DNA from: Myxococcales bacterium | Lineage (GTDB): Bacteria > Myxococcota_A > Polyangia > Haliangiales > Haliangiaceae | NCBI GenBank assembly: GCA_016717005.1 | Contig: JADJUF010000046.1 | Span: 30,409 to 94,408, forward strand | Length of the DNA: 64,000 nucleotides | Direction: 5' to 3' | In this document: piece after piece, positions 1 to 10,316 of the stretch | Position numbering within the stretch: position 1 is the stretch's first letter | Layout: each line of letters starts with the position of its first letter | Position numbers and translations under genes: made by a program | The notes under the pieces: model-generated | The model's input: the letters and a program-made list of their open reading frames with translations, nothing else | Database searches by the model: none | What the model was told of the DNA's origin: nothing

Positions 1-132
1 CGGCCGCCGACGGCGCCGCCGCCGCCGCTGGCGCCACGACCGAGCCCGCCCTGCCCGACCTGTCGTCAGGCGACGCTGTGGCACGGCAAGCGCGAGGCCT
101 GGTGGTGCAGCACCTGCAAGCGCGCGCTGTGA
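1..132 (+). CDS. C-terminal end of a zinc-ribbon protein (5' partial)
   Basis: The frame is open from the first base and ends at TGA 130-132. The 43 visible residues begin Pro/Ala-rich and finish with two CxxC knuckles (CPTC and CSTC, 16 residues apart) around a Trp-rich core, which is a zinc-ribbon layout. Such ribbons usually bind one zinc and act in nucleic-acid or protein contact. The rest lies outside the window, so no function is assigned. The stop overlaps the GTG start of the next gene (GTGA), so the two are probably translationally coupled. The gene is too short here for a length comparison. Confidence 0.6.
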   Translation, partial: RPPTAPPPPLAPRPSPPCPTCRQATLWHGKREAWWCSTCKRAL

Positions 133-617
133 GGCCGCGCCAGCGCTGGCTCGGCGCGCTGGCGGCGCTCGCGCTGACGGCGTGCTCGCTCGATCAGCTG
201 CCGCCCACCCCGGCCGACCGGGCCCGCGTCGAGAGCGCGCGCGCCGACCGTCGGGTCGCGGCGATGGTGCGCGAGCTCCCGGGCGTCCGCGACGTCCGCG
301 CGCTGGTGGTGCTGACGCCCGACGATCCGCTGGCGCCGGGGCCGCGGCCGCTGGCGCGCGCGACGGTGACCGTCGTGATCGGGCCCGCCGCCGAGCCGAC
401 CGCGGTGCGCGCGGCCGCCACCGCCGCGGCGCGCACGGTCGTGGCGCGCGACGCCGAGGTCACGGTGATCGTCCTCGCGGCGCCGCTGCCGGCCCGGTCG
501 CGCCGGACCGCGCTGCTGGTGCTGGCGCTCGCCGTCGCTGCGGCCGCCGCGGCGCTGGCCCTGGCGCTGAGCCGGCGCCGGGCGCTGGCCCGCTACCGCG
601 GGATCAGGCCCCAGTAG
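129..617 (+). CDS. small SctJ/YscJ-like lipoprotein
   Basis: A 162-residue lipoprotein starting at GTG 129, which overlaps the upstream stop. I prefer this to the in-frame GTG at 78 because it places a signal peptide directly at the N-terminus. The signal ends in a lipobox (LTAC, Cys about residue 19). The middle part follows the pattern of YscJ/FliF secretion-ring domains: a helix ending in LPGVRDVRALVVL, then a D-P-L turn and a beta-strand ATVTVVI. A C-terminal TM helix (about residues 130-152) and basic tail follow, as in SctJ. It is shorter than normal SctJ (about 240 residues) and seems to hold only one ring-building repeat. Membership of a type III-like apparatus is an inference; no other secretion gene is visible. 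The last 25 bases overlap the convergent hydratase gene. Confidence 0.5.
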   Translation: MRPRQRWLGALAALALTACSLDQLPPTPADRARVESARADRRVAAMVRELPGVRDVRALVVLTPDDPLAPGPRPLARATVTVVIGPAAEPTAVRAAATAAARTVVARDAEVTVIVLAAPLPARSRRTALLVLALAVAAAAAALALALSRRRALARYRGIRPQ

Positions 618-1669
618 TCGAGCGCGAGCACGACCCGCGGGTCGTAGCCGCGCTTGCCGCCCTCGCCCTCGACCTCGAGCGCCACCGGCTCGACCGTGGG
701 ATCGACGTTCTTGACGGCGCACAGCCGCAGCCGCAGCGCGCCGACGTCGGTGCGGCCGGGCAGCTCGGCCCGCTCGACCACGTCGGTCCAGGCGTAGATC
801 GTGTCGCCGCCGTAGGTCGGGTTGACGTGGCTGCCGCTGTTCCACGCGGCGATCCGCAGCACGTTCTCGAGGCCCGCCCACGACAGCGCGTGGGCGACGC
901 TGACGACGTGCCCGCCGTAGACCAGGCGGCGCCCGCCGGTGCGCGCGGCGCCATGGCCGTCGAAGTGCACGCGCGCGCTGTTCTGGTACAGCCGGGTCGC
1001 GGTCATGTGATCGGCGTCCTCGATCGTCATGCCGCCGCCGTGCTCGATGCGCTCGCCGACCTCGTAGTCGCCCCAGGCGCGGGTCCCGCCGGTGGCCCAG
1101 CGCAGATCCCGGAACCGGGTCAGGTTGAGCGCCTCGGGCACCGGCAGCTGCGCGGCGGTCACCGCGTCGGGCAGGGTCGGCACCACCGCGGCGGGGAGCG
1201 TGGCGGCCGGATCGCGCTTGGGCACCATCACCCAGCGGATGAACGACACCACGTCCTGGCCCTTCTGGTTGAGCCCGCGGCTGGCGACGTAGACGATGCC
1301 GCGCTTGCCGTCGGACAGCTCGCGCAGGCCGATGACCTCGGTCTCGGCGGTCAGCGTGTCGCCGGGGTAGACCGGGCGCCCGAACAGCACCCGGGCGTAG
1401 CCGAGGTTGGCGACCGCGTTGTGCGAGATGTCCCCGACGGTCTTGCCGAAGACCACGTGGAAGGCGAGCAGATCGTGCGCGACCTCGCGCGCGAACCCGA
1501 GGCTGCGCGCGAACTCGGTCGACGACGACAGCGGTCGGCGATCTCCGGTGAGGGCGATATAGAGGGCCAGATCACCGCCGTGCAGGGTGCGCGGCGTGGC
1601 GTGCTGGAAGCGCTGCCCGATCTGGAAGTCTTCGAAGTAGTGCCCGCGGGGGGCCGAGGCGTGGGCCAT
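593..1669 (-). CDS. mesaconyl-CoA hydratase-like MaoC double-hotdog enzyme
   Basis: A 358-residue protein with two MaoC-type hotdog repeats (about residues 8-160 and 190-340). The N-terminus (HYFEDFQIGQRF) and the second-half segment DADHMTATRLYQNSARVHFD resemble mesaconyl-CoA/beta-methylmalyl-CoA dehydratases of the ethylmalonyl-CoA and 3-hydroxypropionate routes, and the length fits that family (about 340-360). The probable reaction is reversible hydration of an enoyl-CoA such as mesaconyl-CoA; the exact substrate cannot be fixed from sequence. ATG 1669 is chosen over ATG 1693 because the conserved region starts soon after it. No other ethylmalonyl-CoA pathway gene is in the window. Confidence 0.75.
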   Translation of the reverse strand: MAHASAPRGHYFEDFQIGQRFQHATPRTLHGGDLALYIALTGDRRPLSSSTEFARSLGFAREVAHDLLAFHVVFGKTVGDISHNAVANLGYARVLFGRPVYPGDTLTAETEVIGLRELSDGKRGIVYVASRGLNQKGQDVVSFIRWVMVPKRDPAATLPAAVVPTLPDAVTAAQLPVPEALNLTRFRDLRWATGGTRAWGDYEVGERIEHGGGMTIEDADHMTATRLYQNSARVHFDGHGAARTGGRRLVYGGHVVSVAHALSWAGLENVLRIAAWNSGSHVNPTYGGDTIYAWTDVVERAELPGRTDVGALRLRLCAVKNVDPTVEPVALEVEGEGGKRGYDPRVVLALDYWGLIPR

Positions 1670-1720
1670 GGCGATCGCCGAGCATGCGGGCACCGCGGCG
1701 CGCGCGCAAGCCGAGCGGCG

Positions 1721-3097
1721 CTACTCCTGCAGCGTGAACGAGTAGGTCACCGACATCGGCGCGCCGGTCCACGCCGGGAACGAGGCGCCCTTGACCGCCG
1801 CCGCGACGCACCCGCCGGTCGGCGTGCCGGCGAACTCGCCGAGCGCGTCGACCTTCGAGACCGCGCCGCTCGACGCCACCACCGCCTTGACCTTCACGTG
1901 GCCGGCGACCCCGTGCTTGCCGAAGCAGGACTGGGCCGCGCCCGCGACCGCGCTCATGCCGGCCTTGATCTCCTTGGGCTCGAGCGAGGTCTTGGTCGGC
2001 CCGGTCGGCGCCTTCGGGGTCGCGTCGTCGTTGGGCTTGGTGGCGCCGCCGGAGGCGTCGTTGAGCAGATCCTCGATGCTCTTCTCGCCGGGCTTGCCGC
2101 CCGCCCCGGCGCCGCCGCCCGAGGGCTTGGCCGAGCCGCTGCCAGCGCCGGGCTTGGCGGAGCCGCCGCCCGGGGCCTTGGCCGAGCCGCTGCTCGGCGC
2201 GGCCTTGGCCGAGCCGCTGCCGGTGGACGCGCCGGCGCTCGGGGGCGACCCGCCGCCCGCCCCGCTGGCCGACCGCCCCGACCGATCGTCGCGGGGCTGG
2301 TCCCGATCGCCCAGCTCGTTCTTCGGCGCCGCGGGATCCGCGACCGCGCCGGGCGCGGCGGATCCGGCCGAGGGCTCGATCGGCGGGGGCGCCGGCGGCG
2401 CCACCGTCGGAGCGGCGGCGGACTCGACCGTCGCGGTCTGGCTCCGCGCGGCGGCGGAGCCGGCGCCGGCCTCCGACGGCGCCGCGGTCGCGACCCGCTC
2501 CTCGTCGCCGGACTTCGTGCCGCCACCGCCCGCGAGCAGGACCGCGGCCGCCGCGGCCGCCACGGCTGCGCCGCCGAGCCCGACCCAGAGCCCGGTCCGC
2601 TTGCGCCCGATCGGCGTCACCGTGGCGCCGGGACCGACCGAGGCCGCGACGCCGGCGACGCGGACCTCGTCCATCGAGGCCGGCGCGTCGGGCAGCGCCA
2701 CGATCATCGCGGGCTCCGGCAGCGCGATCGCGCGCAGGCTGCTGGTCGACGACGACAGCATCTGCTCGTCGACGTCGTGCTGGCTGGTGATGCGCCGCGA
2801 GATCCGCTGGCGCGTGGTCTGGGCCAGCGCGCGGATGTCGTGGAGGCCCGAGTCGTCGGCGCGGGTCGACGGCGGCGAGATCTTCTCGGGGACAGGCTTG
2901 TCGTCGGTGTCGGACGTCATCGAGGTCTCCAGGGGCATGCGGGCGCTGGTGCCGTGAGCGTCGAGGTCGGCGAGCTCCGCCTCCACCCGCGCCGCCAGGC
3001 CGTCGACCCGACCGGGCGCCGCGAGGGCCGCGAGCGCGGCGCTGGCCGCGCGGACGCGCAGGTCGAGGTCGTCATCGGTGAGGGTCGAGTCGGACAT
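1721..3097 (-). CDS. TM protein with AgmX/TonB-C-like domain, probable anti-sigma partner
   Basis: A 458-residue single-span protein. Residues 1-165 are cytoplasmic and polar, with a helical start like zinc-less anti-sigma factors. A TM helix lies at about 169-190. A long Gly/Ser/Ala/Pro linker with GSGSAK repeats follows (about 190-350). The C-terminal domain (about 360-458) has two cysteines in the SCFGKHG...GGC arrangement typical of AgmX/PglI TonB-like C-terminal domains of myxobacteria. It lies just downstream of the ECF sigma gene on the same strand, so sequestration of that sigma factor is the natural inference. The linker would reach through the periplasm to sense or bind an envelope partner. 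No anti-sigma zinc motif is seen. Confidence 0.55.
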   Translation of the reverse strand: MSDSTLTDDDLDLRVRAASAALAALAAPGRVDGLAARVEAELADLDAHGTSARMPLETSMTSDTDDKPVPEKISPPSTRADDSGLHDIRALAQTTRQRISRRITSQHDVDEQMLSSSTSSLRAIALPEPAMIVALPDAPASMDEVRVAGVAASVGPGATVTPIGRKRTGLWVGLGGAAVAAAAAAVLLAGGGGTKSGDEERVATAAPSEAGAGSAAARSQTATVESAAAPTVAPPAPPPIEPSAGSAAPGAVADPAAPKNELGDRDQPRDDRSGRSASGAGGGSPPSAGASTGSGSAKAAPSSGSAKAPGGGSAKPGAGSGSAKPSGGGAGAGGKPGEKSIEDLLNDASGGATKPNDDATPKAPTGPTKTSLEPKEIKAGMSAVAGAAQSCFGKHGVAGHVKVKAVVASSGAVSKVDALGEFAGTPTGGCVAAAVKGASFPAWTGAPMSVTYSFTLQE

Positions 3098-3189
3098 GGG
3101 CGGTTCAGGAGGTCAGAGCGGTTGGCGGGATCACGGTGGCGGTAACACGGGGGCGTCGGAGCGCCTACGGATTTTGCCTTACGTCAGGA

Positions 3190-3348
3190 GTCACGGTCGG
3201 CAGGAGTCACGGTCGGCAGGAGCACGGTCGGCAGGAGTCACGGTCGGCAGGAGTCACGGTCGGCAGGAGTCACGGTCGGCAGGAGTCACGGTCGGCAGGA
3301 GTCACGGTCGTCAGGAGTCACGGTCGTCAGGAGTCACGGTCGGCTGGC
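3190..3348 (+). repeat. 16-bp tandem array extending the sigma-factor 3' end
   Basis: Ten head-to-tail copies of a 16-bp unit (GTCACGGTCGGCAGGA on the plus strand), one copy shortened to 15 bp, and three copies with a G-to-T change. The rightmost copy is coding: it supplies the last codons and the TGA of the minus-strand sigma gene. The others continue downstream of its stop. The unit is not a multiple of three, so expansion into the gene would shift the frame. Confidence 0.95.
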
Positions 3349-3914
3349 GTTCGCGCCAGGCGCTCGCGCAGGAGCCGGCGAGCCTCGTTGACCCGCCACG
3401 CCACCGTGCCCTCGGGCACGTCGAGCACGGCCGCGATCTGCTTGTGGCTCAGGCCCTCGACCGTGGCCAGCAGCAACGTGACCCGCAGGGTCGGCGACAG
3501 CTCCGCGACGGCGGTCAGGACGGTGCGGACCTCCTGCCCGAGCGCGGCCTGCTCGTCGGGAGCGTAGCGCGGCGTGCCCAGATCCTCGGGCTTGCCGCCC
3601 AGCTGCGCCACCTCGGCGGCGCCCGCGTCGGCCAGGGCCCGGGCGCGCTTGCCCGAGCGCAGCCGGTTGAGGGCGGTGTTGATGGTGATGCGGTACAGCC
3701 AGGTGAAGAAGTCGGCGCGGCCGTCGAAGCTGGCGAGCCCGCGGTAGGCGCGCACGAACGTCTCCTGGGCGACGTCTTCGGCGTCGCTGTGGTTCCCGGT
3801 GACGTGGAGGGCTGCGGCGTACACGCGTCGTTGGTAGAGGCGCACGAGCGCCCCGAAGGCAGAGCGGTCTCCCCCGCGGGCGCGGGTGAGTAGCTCGGAT
3901 TCGTCCTCTGCCAT
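3327..3914 (-). CDS. ECF-type RNA polymerase sigma factor
   Basis: A 195-residue sigma-70-family ECF factor. Sigma region 2 covers about residues 10-85 (DAEDVAQETFVRAYRG and FFTWLYRITINTALNRLR), and region 4 is a helix-turn-helix at about 135-185 (LSHKQIAAVLDVPEGTVAWR). ATG 3914 is chosen because a TATATT box lies exactly 7 nt upstream and region 2 begins right after it; the longer open frame upstream has no coding character. It would direct polymerase to an envelope or stress regulon together with the adjacent TM protein. The gene's last codons belong to a 16-bp repeat array. Confidence 0.9.
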   Translation of the reverse strand: MAEDESELLTRARGGDRSAFGALVRLYQRRVYAAALHVTGNHSDAEDVAQETFVRAYRGLASFDGRADFFTWLYRITINTALNRLRSGKRARALADAGAAEVAQLGGKPEDLGTPRYAPDEQAALGQEVRTVLTAVAELSPTLRVTLLLATVEGLSHKQIAAVLDVPEGTVAWRVNEARRLLRERLARTPADRDS

Positions 3915-3921
3915 TTCCGCG

Positions 3922-3927
3922 AATATA
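3922..3927 (-). promoter_or_regulatory. -10 box TATATT, 7 nt before the sigma-factor ATG
   Basis: TATATT ends 7 nt before ATG 3914, so transcription should start at the A of the ATG (leaderless). A possible -35 element TTGTCC lies 18 nt further upstream. No Shine-Dalgarno is present. Confidence 0.6.
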
Positions 3928-4194
3928 GGAACGGCAGCGCCAGTAGGACAACTCCTCGTGCGCGTTCCTTGGGCCCGGGGGACGATCCTGCGCGGTGCGC
4001 CGGCCGCCCCCACCGGGGGCCTGGCGACCCGCCATCGGCGGCTCAGCGCGTGGACGTCTCGCGGTCGCGCACCGAGCTGTTCGTCGGACGCGCGCATCTC
4101 GGAAGGTCTCGCAGGGCCGGCCTCGAGCGGCCGACTGGCCTGGATGAGCCCGCGGACTTCGGCTGTGCCGACCTGGGCCTGGGCCGCTCGCGCA

Positions 4195-4581
4195 TCAGCT
4201 GTTGGCGCGGCGCCGGTCGACCTCGATCAGGCGCGGGTAGACCGCCGCGACGACGTCGTCGATGCGGGCCAGGGCCCGGGCCGCGCTGGCGCGGGCGGTC
4301 AGCCGCCGGGCCACGCGCTCGGCCTCGTCGCGGCCGCCGTCGCGGGCGCGGGCGCTCACGCCGGCGTCGAGCAAGGTCAGCGGATCGCCGGCCGCGATCG
4401 TCCTGGTCAGCTCGACGGCGCGGCGCCGCGCGGCGCCGAGCGCGTCCTCGAGCTCCTCGGCGTGGGCCGCCAGGAGCGCGAGGTAGGCCTCGCCCTCGAC
4501 CCCGCTGAGCAACGCGTCGATCTCGACCAGCGCGAGGTCGCGGAGCCGCGTGACCAGGCCGGTGTCATCGGGCTCGGTCAT
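4195..4581 (-). CDS. small helical protein coupled to pspA, function unknown
   Basis: A 128-residue, charged, probably all-helical soluble protein with no signal peptide or TM helix. I do not recognise a family. Its ATG overlaps the pspA stop (ATGA, 4578-4581), so it is translated with PspA and is the last gene of the seven-gene operon. A role as a PspA partner or regulator is inferred from position only. Confidence 0.6.
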   Translation of the reverse strand: MTEPDDTGLVTRLRDLALVEIDALLSGVEGEAYLALLAAHAEELEDALGAARRRAVELTRTIAAGDPLTLLDAGVSARARDGGRDEAERVARRLTARASAARALARIDDVVAAVYPRLIEVDRRRANS

Positions 4582-5321
4582 CCCTTCGGCTCCGGCTTGC
4601 CGGCCGGCAGGCCCTTGCCGGTCGCCGCCGCGAGCCGCTGCGCCCGGGCCTCACGCTCGGCCGCGACCTTGGCCTTGATCGCCGCCAGGGCGTCGTCGCC
4701 GCTCGCCGCGCCGGCCGGCAAGCTGGCGATCGACGCCTCGAGCGCGGCGGTGGCCTCCTGCTCGCCGCGCATGGCCGCGTCGACCTCGGTGGCGATGGCC
4801 TCATCCTCGATCCGGCTCTCGGCCGCCGCGAACTTGTCCCAGACCGCGCCGTCGTGCCCGAACGCGTCCCCGCCGGCCGAGCGGGCCGACGCGATCTGGG
4901 TCGCGAGCGTGCCCTTCTTGAGCTTGAGGATCTGCAGCTTGGTCTCGAACTCCTTGCGGCTCTTGTTGAGCTGGATGGCGTAGCTGGCGGCCTCGTCGCG
5001 ATCCCGCCGGATCTTCGCGGCCTCGATCCGCGCCGCCTTCTGCTCGCGCAGGGCGGTCTTGGCGGCGTCGTCGTCGCCGGCCTTGACCGCGATCATCGCG
5101 CGCTTCTCCCAGGTCGCGGCCCGCTCCTCGAACTTGGCCTGCTCCTGCTCCATCTGCTTGGCGGTGGCCTTGTACGAGATCAGCTCGGCCAGCGCGGCCT
5201 TGCGCTGCTCCTCGAGCTCGAGGATCGTCAGCTCGACCTCCTTGGCGGGGTCGATGGCCTTGTCGAGGGCGGCGTTGGCCTTGGACTTGACGCCGTCTTT
5301 CATCCGGGTGAACAGGCCCAT
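4578..5321 (-). CDS. pspA: PspA/IM30 family phage-shock protein
   Basis: A 247-residue protein with the PspA/IM30 plan: an N-terminal amphipathic helix (MGLFTRMKDGVKSKANAALD), then long heptad-rich helices through about residue 210 that form the ESCRT-III-like hairpin. The family binds stressed inner membrane and maintains its integrity. Translation is supported by AAGGAG at 5329-5334, 7 nt before the ATG and built from the last codons of the upstream regulator gene. In enterobacteria PspA also inhibits the sigma-54 activator PspF. Here a receiver-bearing sigma-54 activator is encoded immediately upstream, so a comparable feedback is plausible but unproven. Confidence 0.88.
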   Translation of the reverse strand: MGLFTRMKDGVKSKANAALDKAIDPAKEVELTILELEEQRKAALAELISYKATAKQMEQEQAKFEERAATWEKRAMIAVKAGDDDAAKTALREQKAARIEAAKIRRDRDEAASYAIQLNKSRKEFETKLQILKLKKGTLATQIASARSAGGDAFGHDGAVWDKFAAAESRIEDEAIATEVDAAMRGEQEATAALEASIASLPAGAASGDDALAAIKAKVAAEREARAQRLAAATGKGLPAGKPEPKG

Positions 5322-5325
5322 CGCG

Positions 5326-6755
<1,430 letters not shown>

Positions 6756-6759
<4 letters not shown>

Positions 6760-8660
6760 GCGCGGCCTCCGGCCGGCGCCAGCGGGCCCAGCCCGGGGAA
6801 GCCGCCCAGGTCCGACGGCAACACGACGATCACGACGGTGCCCCGCCCCTCCTCGCTGTCGATCAGGATGCGGCCGTGGTGCGCGGTCACGACCCGCTCG
6901 GCGATCGTGAGCCCGACGCCGGAGCCGGTCTCCTTGGTCGTGTAGCCGGGCACGAAGATCCGCGGCAGCTCGGCCTTGGGGATGCCGGGGCCGGTGTCGG
7001 CGACGACGATCTCGACCGCCGGCGCCGACGTCGTCGCGATCGGCCGCACCGACACGGTGACGTTGCCGTGGGTCTTGTCGGCGGCGTCGGCGGCGTTGTG
7101 GACCAGGTTGACCAGCGCCTCGCGCAGGAGCATGCGATCGCCGCGCAGGTCCGGCACCGCGGCGGCGACGTGGATCTCGATCACGGCCTGGGTCCGCGCC
7201 TGGGCCGCGGCCACGACCTCGTGCACCAGCGGCGCCACCGCGATCACCTCGACCGTCGGGCCGGTGGCCTCCATCGAGCGCAGGTACTGGGCCCACTCCT
7301 CGTACAGCGCCATCACCTCGCGCTCGAGATCGCGCAGGCGCTCGCCCAGCTCGCCGTCGGCCAGCTTGCGCGCGCTGCGGGTGCGCGAGCCGATGATGCC
7401 GAGCACGTTCTTGACCCGGTGGCCGTGGGCGTAGACCCCGGCCAGCACGTCGCCGCGGGCGACCTCGGCGGCGGCGGTCACCAGCCGGGGCGCGGCCGAG
7501 CCGGCCACGCCGCTGGCGCCGGGCGCGGCCGCGTCGAGCAGGCGCCCGACCACGTCGGTCAGCCCCGGGCTCGACGGATCGGCCAGGCGCGCGGCGTTGC
7601 GCCACGCCAGGCCGTACCCGGCGTCGATCCGCAGCACGCGCTCGATCTCGGCCAGCGCGCCCTCGGCGTCGCCGCGGTCGAGGATCAAGAGCGCCAGCCG
7701 GCACGCGGCCTCGGCGTGGCCCGGGCGCAGGCGCAGGCCGCGGCGGTACGCGTCCTCGGCCTGGCTGCGGGTGGCGGGGTCGTCGGCGAGCGCGGTCGCG
7801 AGCAGGAACCACACCCGGGCCTGCTCGACCACGGCCTCGACGCCGGGCTCGGTCGCCAGGCGTCCGGCCAGCTCGGACAGGAGCGCGATCGCCGCGGCGC
7901 GGCTCGCGGGGTCGGCCGCGCGCCGGCGCAGGCTGCGATCGATCGCGCGCAGGCGCACCACCCGCGAGTCGGGCCGCGCCGCGGCCTCGGCCGCCAGCGC
8001 CGTGTCGATGTCGGCGTCGATCAGCCCGCGCTCGCCGTGCGCGATCCGCGCGGCCAGGAGCAGCGCCCGCCACAGCCGCACCGGCGCGTCCGCGGCGACG
8101 GCCTCGGCGGCGACGAAGGCGGCCTCGGCGTCGCTCGACCGACCGCACGCGACCACGCGCGCGACGACCTCCTCGTACAGCGCGCACTCGCGATCGATCA
8201 GCTCGAGGCGCTGCGCCAGCGGCGTGGCCGCGGCGGTGATCGCGCCCAGCAGATCCTCGTGGGCCGCCATCACGTTGGCGGCGGCGCCGGCGCCGTCGCG
8301 CTCGATCTCCGCGACGCTGGCCAGGCCCAGGCGCGCCCGCGCGCGCAGCGCCGCGGTCGCCGACGTGGCGTCGATCGCGGCGGCGAACGACATGCGCGCG
8401 GCGGCCAGCTCGCCGGCCGCGAGCTGCGCCGAGCCCAGGAGCACCCGGGCCGCGGCGCCGGGCTGGCGCTTGGCCGCCTCGCTGGCGTGGCGCCGGGCGG
8501 CCGCGACGTCGCCGACGGCGAGGGCCAGCTCGGCCAGCCGCCGCGCGGGGCCGGCGTCGCGCGGATCCGCGGCGGCGTGGGCCCGGGCCAGCGCGCCGCG
8601 CGCGGCCGCCGGCAGCCCGAGCGCCCAGTAGCGATTGCCGAGCTCGACCAGCGTGGTCAT
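6756..8660 (-). CDS. soluble TPR histidine kinase of the PspA operon
   Basis: A 634-residue protein without TM segments. Residues 1-400 are Ala-rich helical TPR-like repeats (for example RLRPGHAEAACRLALLILDRGDAEGAL). The phospho-acceptor segment reads AHGHRVKNVLGII, whose HRVKN core resembles HisKA_2/HWE H-boxes. The ATPase domain has an N-box (LVNLVHNAADAA), G1 (DTGPGIP) and G2 (GSGVGLTIAERVV). The partner is surely the regulator encoded next, with which it shares a GTGA overlap. Having no membrane span, it must take its signal from another protein; the two HAMP-like membrane proteins encoded just upstream are the obvious candidates. ATG 8660 is supported by a -10 box 8 nt upstream. Confidence 0.85.
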
Positions 8661-8668
8661 CGCCGGCG

Positions 8669-8674
8669 ACGCTA
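8669..8674 (-). promoter_or_regulatory. -10 box TAGCGT, 8 nt before the TPR-kinase ATG
   Basis: TAGCGT lies in the 20-nt gap between the second HAMP-like gene and the kinase. It would give a second, leaderless start for kinase, regulator, pspA and the last gene. Confidence 0.5.
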
Positions 8675-8680
8675 CCACCG

Positions 8681-9382
8681 TTACGACAACGCTTGCCGAC
8701 GCGCCGCCACGTGATCGCGGAGCGTCCGCACCGCCGCGGCGTCGGCGCCGCCGTCGTCGGCCTCGGCCCACGCGTCGGCGAACCGATCCATCACCTCGGC
8801 GTCTCGTTGCAGCCGGCCCCGGACGGCCTCGTGGGCCTCGCGGAACTGCACGTAGAAGTCCTGGAGCATGTCGCCCTTGCGCAGCGGCGTGACCGCCCCG
8901 ACCCGACCGTCGGACATCTTCTCCATGTACAGGCCGACCTTGTAGAGCGGGCCGGCGACCTTGTGGGTCATGATCAGGAGGAAGCCCGACAGGATCACCG
9001 TCAGGCCCAGGCCGATGCCGACCATCTGCAGGACCAGCGTGCGATCGCGCGCGGCGATGTCCTCCGCGAACTCGTGGCCATACTCGGCCAGCGCCTCGTC
9101 GGTGCCCGCCAGCTCGGCCAGGCCCTTCGACAGCTCGCCCGACGCCTCGTGCTCCTGCTGGTAGATCAGGAACCCGAGCGTGCCGGCGATCAGCGCCGAC
9201 ACCACCGTCACGACCAGCACGTAGCGGAGCTGCAGCCGCTTGTCGAGCAGGTAGTTCGACAGCTTGCGGTGCGTGCGCCCGCCGCCGCCGGGCGCCGCGC
9301 CGGGCGCGCCGGCCGGGACGTCGCCGGGGACCTTGCCGGCCGTCACGACCACCGCCGCCGGGACCTTCGGTTCATCCGCCAA
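8681..9382 (-). CDS. two-TM protein with HAMP-like juxtamembrane segment (copy 2)
   Basis: A 233-residue inner-membrane protein: polar N-terminus (1-45), TM1 about 52-73, a short periplasmic helix (75-110), TM2 about 116-138, then a HAMP-like cytoplasmic helix (MTHKVAGPLYKVGLYMEKMSDG) and a helical tail. No kinase, methyl-acceptor or enzyme domain follows, so output must go through a partner. It shares the MTHKVAGPLYKV core and the following RKGD...F segment with the gene upstream. It starts at TTG 9382, supported by AAAGGAG at 9390-9396 with 7-nt spacing. It overlaps the upstream gene by 11 bases. A signal-input role for the soluble kinase is inferred. Confidence 0.65.
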   Translation of the reverse strand: MADEPKVPAAVVVTAGKVPGDVPAGAPGAAPGGGGRTHRKLSNYLLDKRLQLRYVLVVTVVSALIAGTLGFLIYQQEHEASGELSKGLAELAGTDEALAEYGHEFAEDIAARDRTLVLQMVGIGLGLTVILSGFLLIMTHKVAGPLYKVGLYMEKMSDGRVGAVTPLRKGDMLQDFYVQFREAHEAVRGRLQRDAEVMDRFADAWAEADDGGADAAAVRTLRDHVAARRQALS

Positions 9383-10316
9383 GGGACTGCTCCTTTCGCG
9401 CCAGCACCTCGCGCAGCGCCACCGCCGCGGCCGCGGCCTCGGGCGAGCGGGTCAGCGCGCCGCTGGCGGTCGCGGCGTCGAGCGCGGCCCCGATGCGCGC
9501 CACGTCGTCCCGCTCGAGCCGCACCGCGCCGGCGTGGGCGTGCTTGAAGTGCTCGTAGAACTCGACCAGCTGATCGCCCTTGCGCAGGTCGTAGACCTTG
9601 TCGTAGCGGCCGTCGCGCATCTTGGCGAGGTAGAGCGTCACCTTGTAGAGCGGCCCCGCGACCTTGTGGGTCATCTTGATGCCCATGACCGCGAGGCCGA
9701 GGATCAGCAGCAGCCCCGAGCCGACCATGACCAGCACGATCATCTGGAACCGACGGTCGGCCGAGGCCAGCGCGGCGCTGATCTCGAGCTCGCAGGTGTG
9801 GTGGGCCGCGACCTGCTGCGCGTAGGTCTCGGCGAGCGGCGGCCCCGCCGGCGGCGCCTCCATCGTCATCGAGCTCGACTCGATCACGACCCGGCGGTGG
9901 TGCGCGCCCGGATCGTCGCCGGTCGGGTCGACGGGCGCGCCCGGATCGGTCGGCGCGCCGTCGGTCGGCCCCGCGGCCAGCCCGGCGTCGAGGTCAGCGG
10001 GCGCGGCCGGCGTCGGCGCGGCGACTGGCGCCGGCGTCGGCGCGGCGACCGGCGCCGGGGTCGGCGCGGCGACCGGCGCCGGGGTCGGCGCGGCCCGGCC
10101 CGCCTGGGCGATCGGCTCCGGCAGCGCCGGGCAGGCCCGGCCGCGGATGCCCGACTTGCCAACGGTGGTCGCCTCGGACGCCACCCGGATGACCCACCAG
10201 CCCAGGAGCGCCATCAGCAAGGTCGCGAGCCCGACCATGATCAGCGTGAACGACAGCTGGTACTGCTTGTTGATCAGCAGGTTCTTCCAGCTGCGCTTGT
10301 AGTTGCGGTCGCTCAT
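9372..10316 (-). CDS. two-TM protein with HAMP-like juxtamembrane segment (copy 1)
   Basis: A 314-residue paralogue of the next gene. TM1 lies at about 23-44. The periplasmic part carries a repeat of APTPAPVA (four near-identical copies at about 75-102), a charged middle and the sequence HHTCELEISAAL. TM2 is at about 190-212. The cytoplasmic HAMP-like helix reads MTHKVAGPLYKVTLYLAKMRDGRY, followed by RKGDQLVEFYEHF. There is no output domain. Its ATG overlaps the HEAT-gene stop (ATGA). The two copies differ mainly in their periplasmic parts, suggesting a hetero-oligomer sensing envelope state. Confidence 0.65.
   Translation of the reverse strand: MSDRNYKRSWKNLLINKQYQLSFTLIMVGLATLLMALLGWWVIRVASEATTVGKSGIRGRACPALPEPIAQAGRAAPTPAPVAAPTPAPVAAPTPAPVAAPTPAAPADLDAGLAAGPTDGAPTDPGAPVDPTGDDPGAHHRRVVIESSSMTMEAPPAGPPLAETYAQQVAAHHTCELEISAALASADRRFQMIVLVMVGSGLLLILGLAVMGIKMTHKVAGPLYKVTLYLAKMRDGRYDKVYDLRKGDQLVEFYEHFKHAHAGAVRLERDDVARIGAALDAATASGALTRSPEAAAAAVALREVLARKEQSLGG
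9390..9396 (-). promoter_or_regulatory. Shine-Dalgarno AAAGGAG deciding a TTG start
   Basis: AAAGGAG is 7 nt before TTG 9382. It selects this rare start for the second HAMP-like gene; no ATG or GTG fits better. Confidence 0.6.
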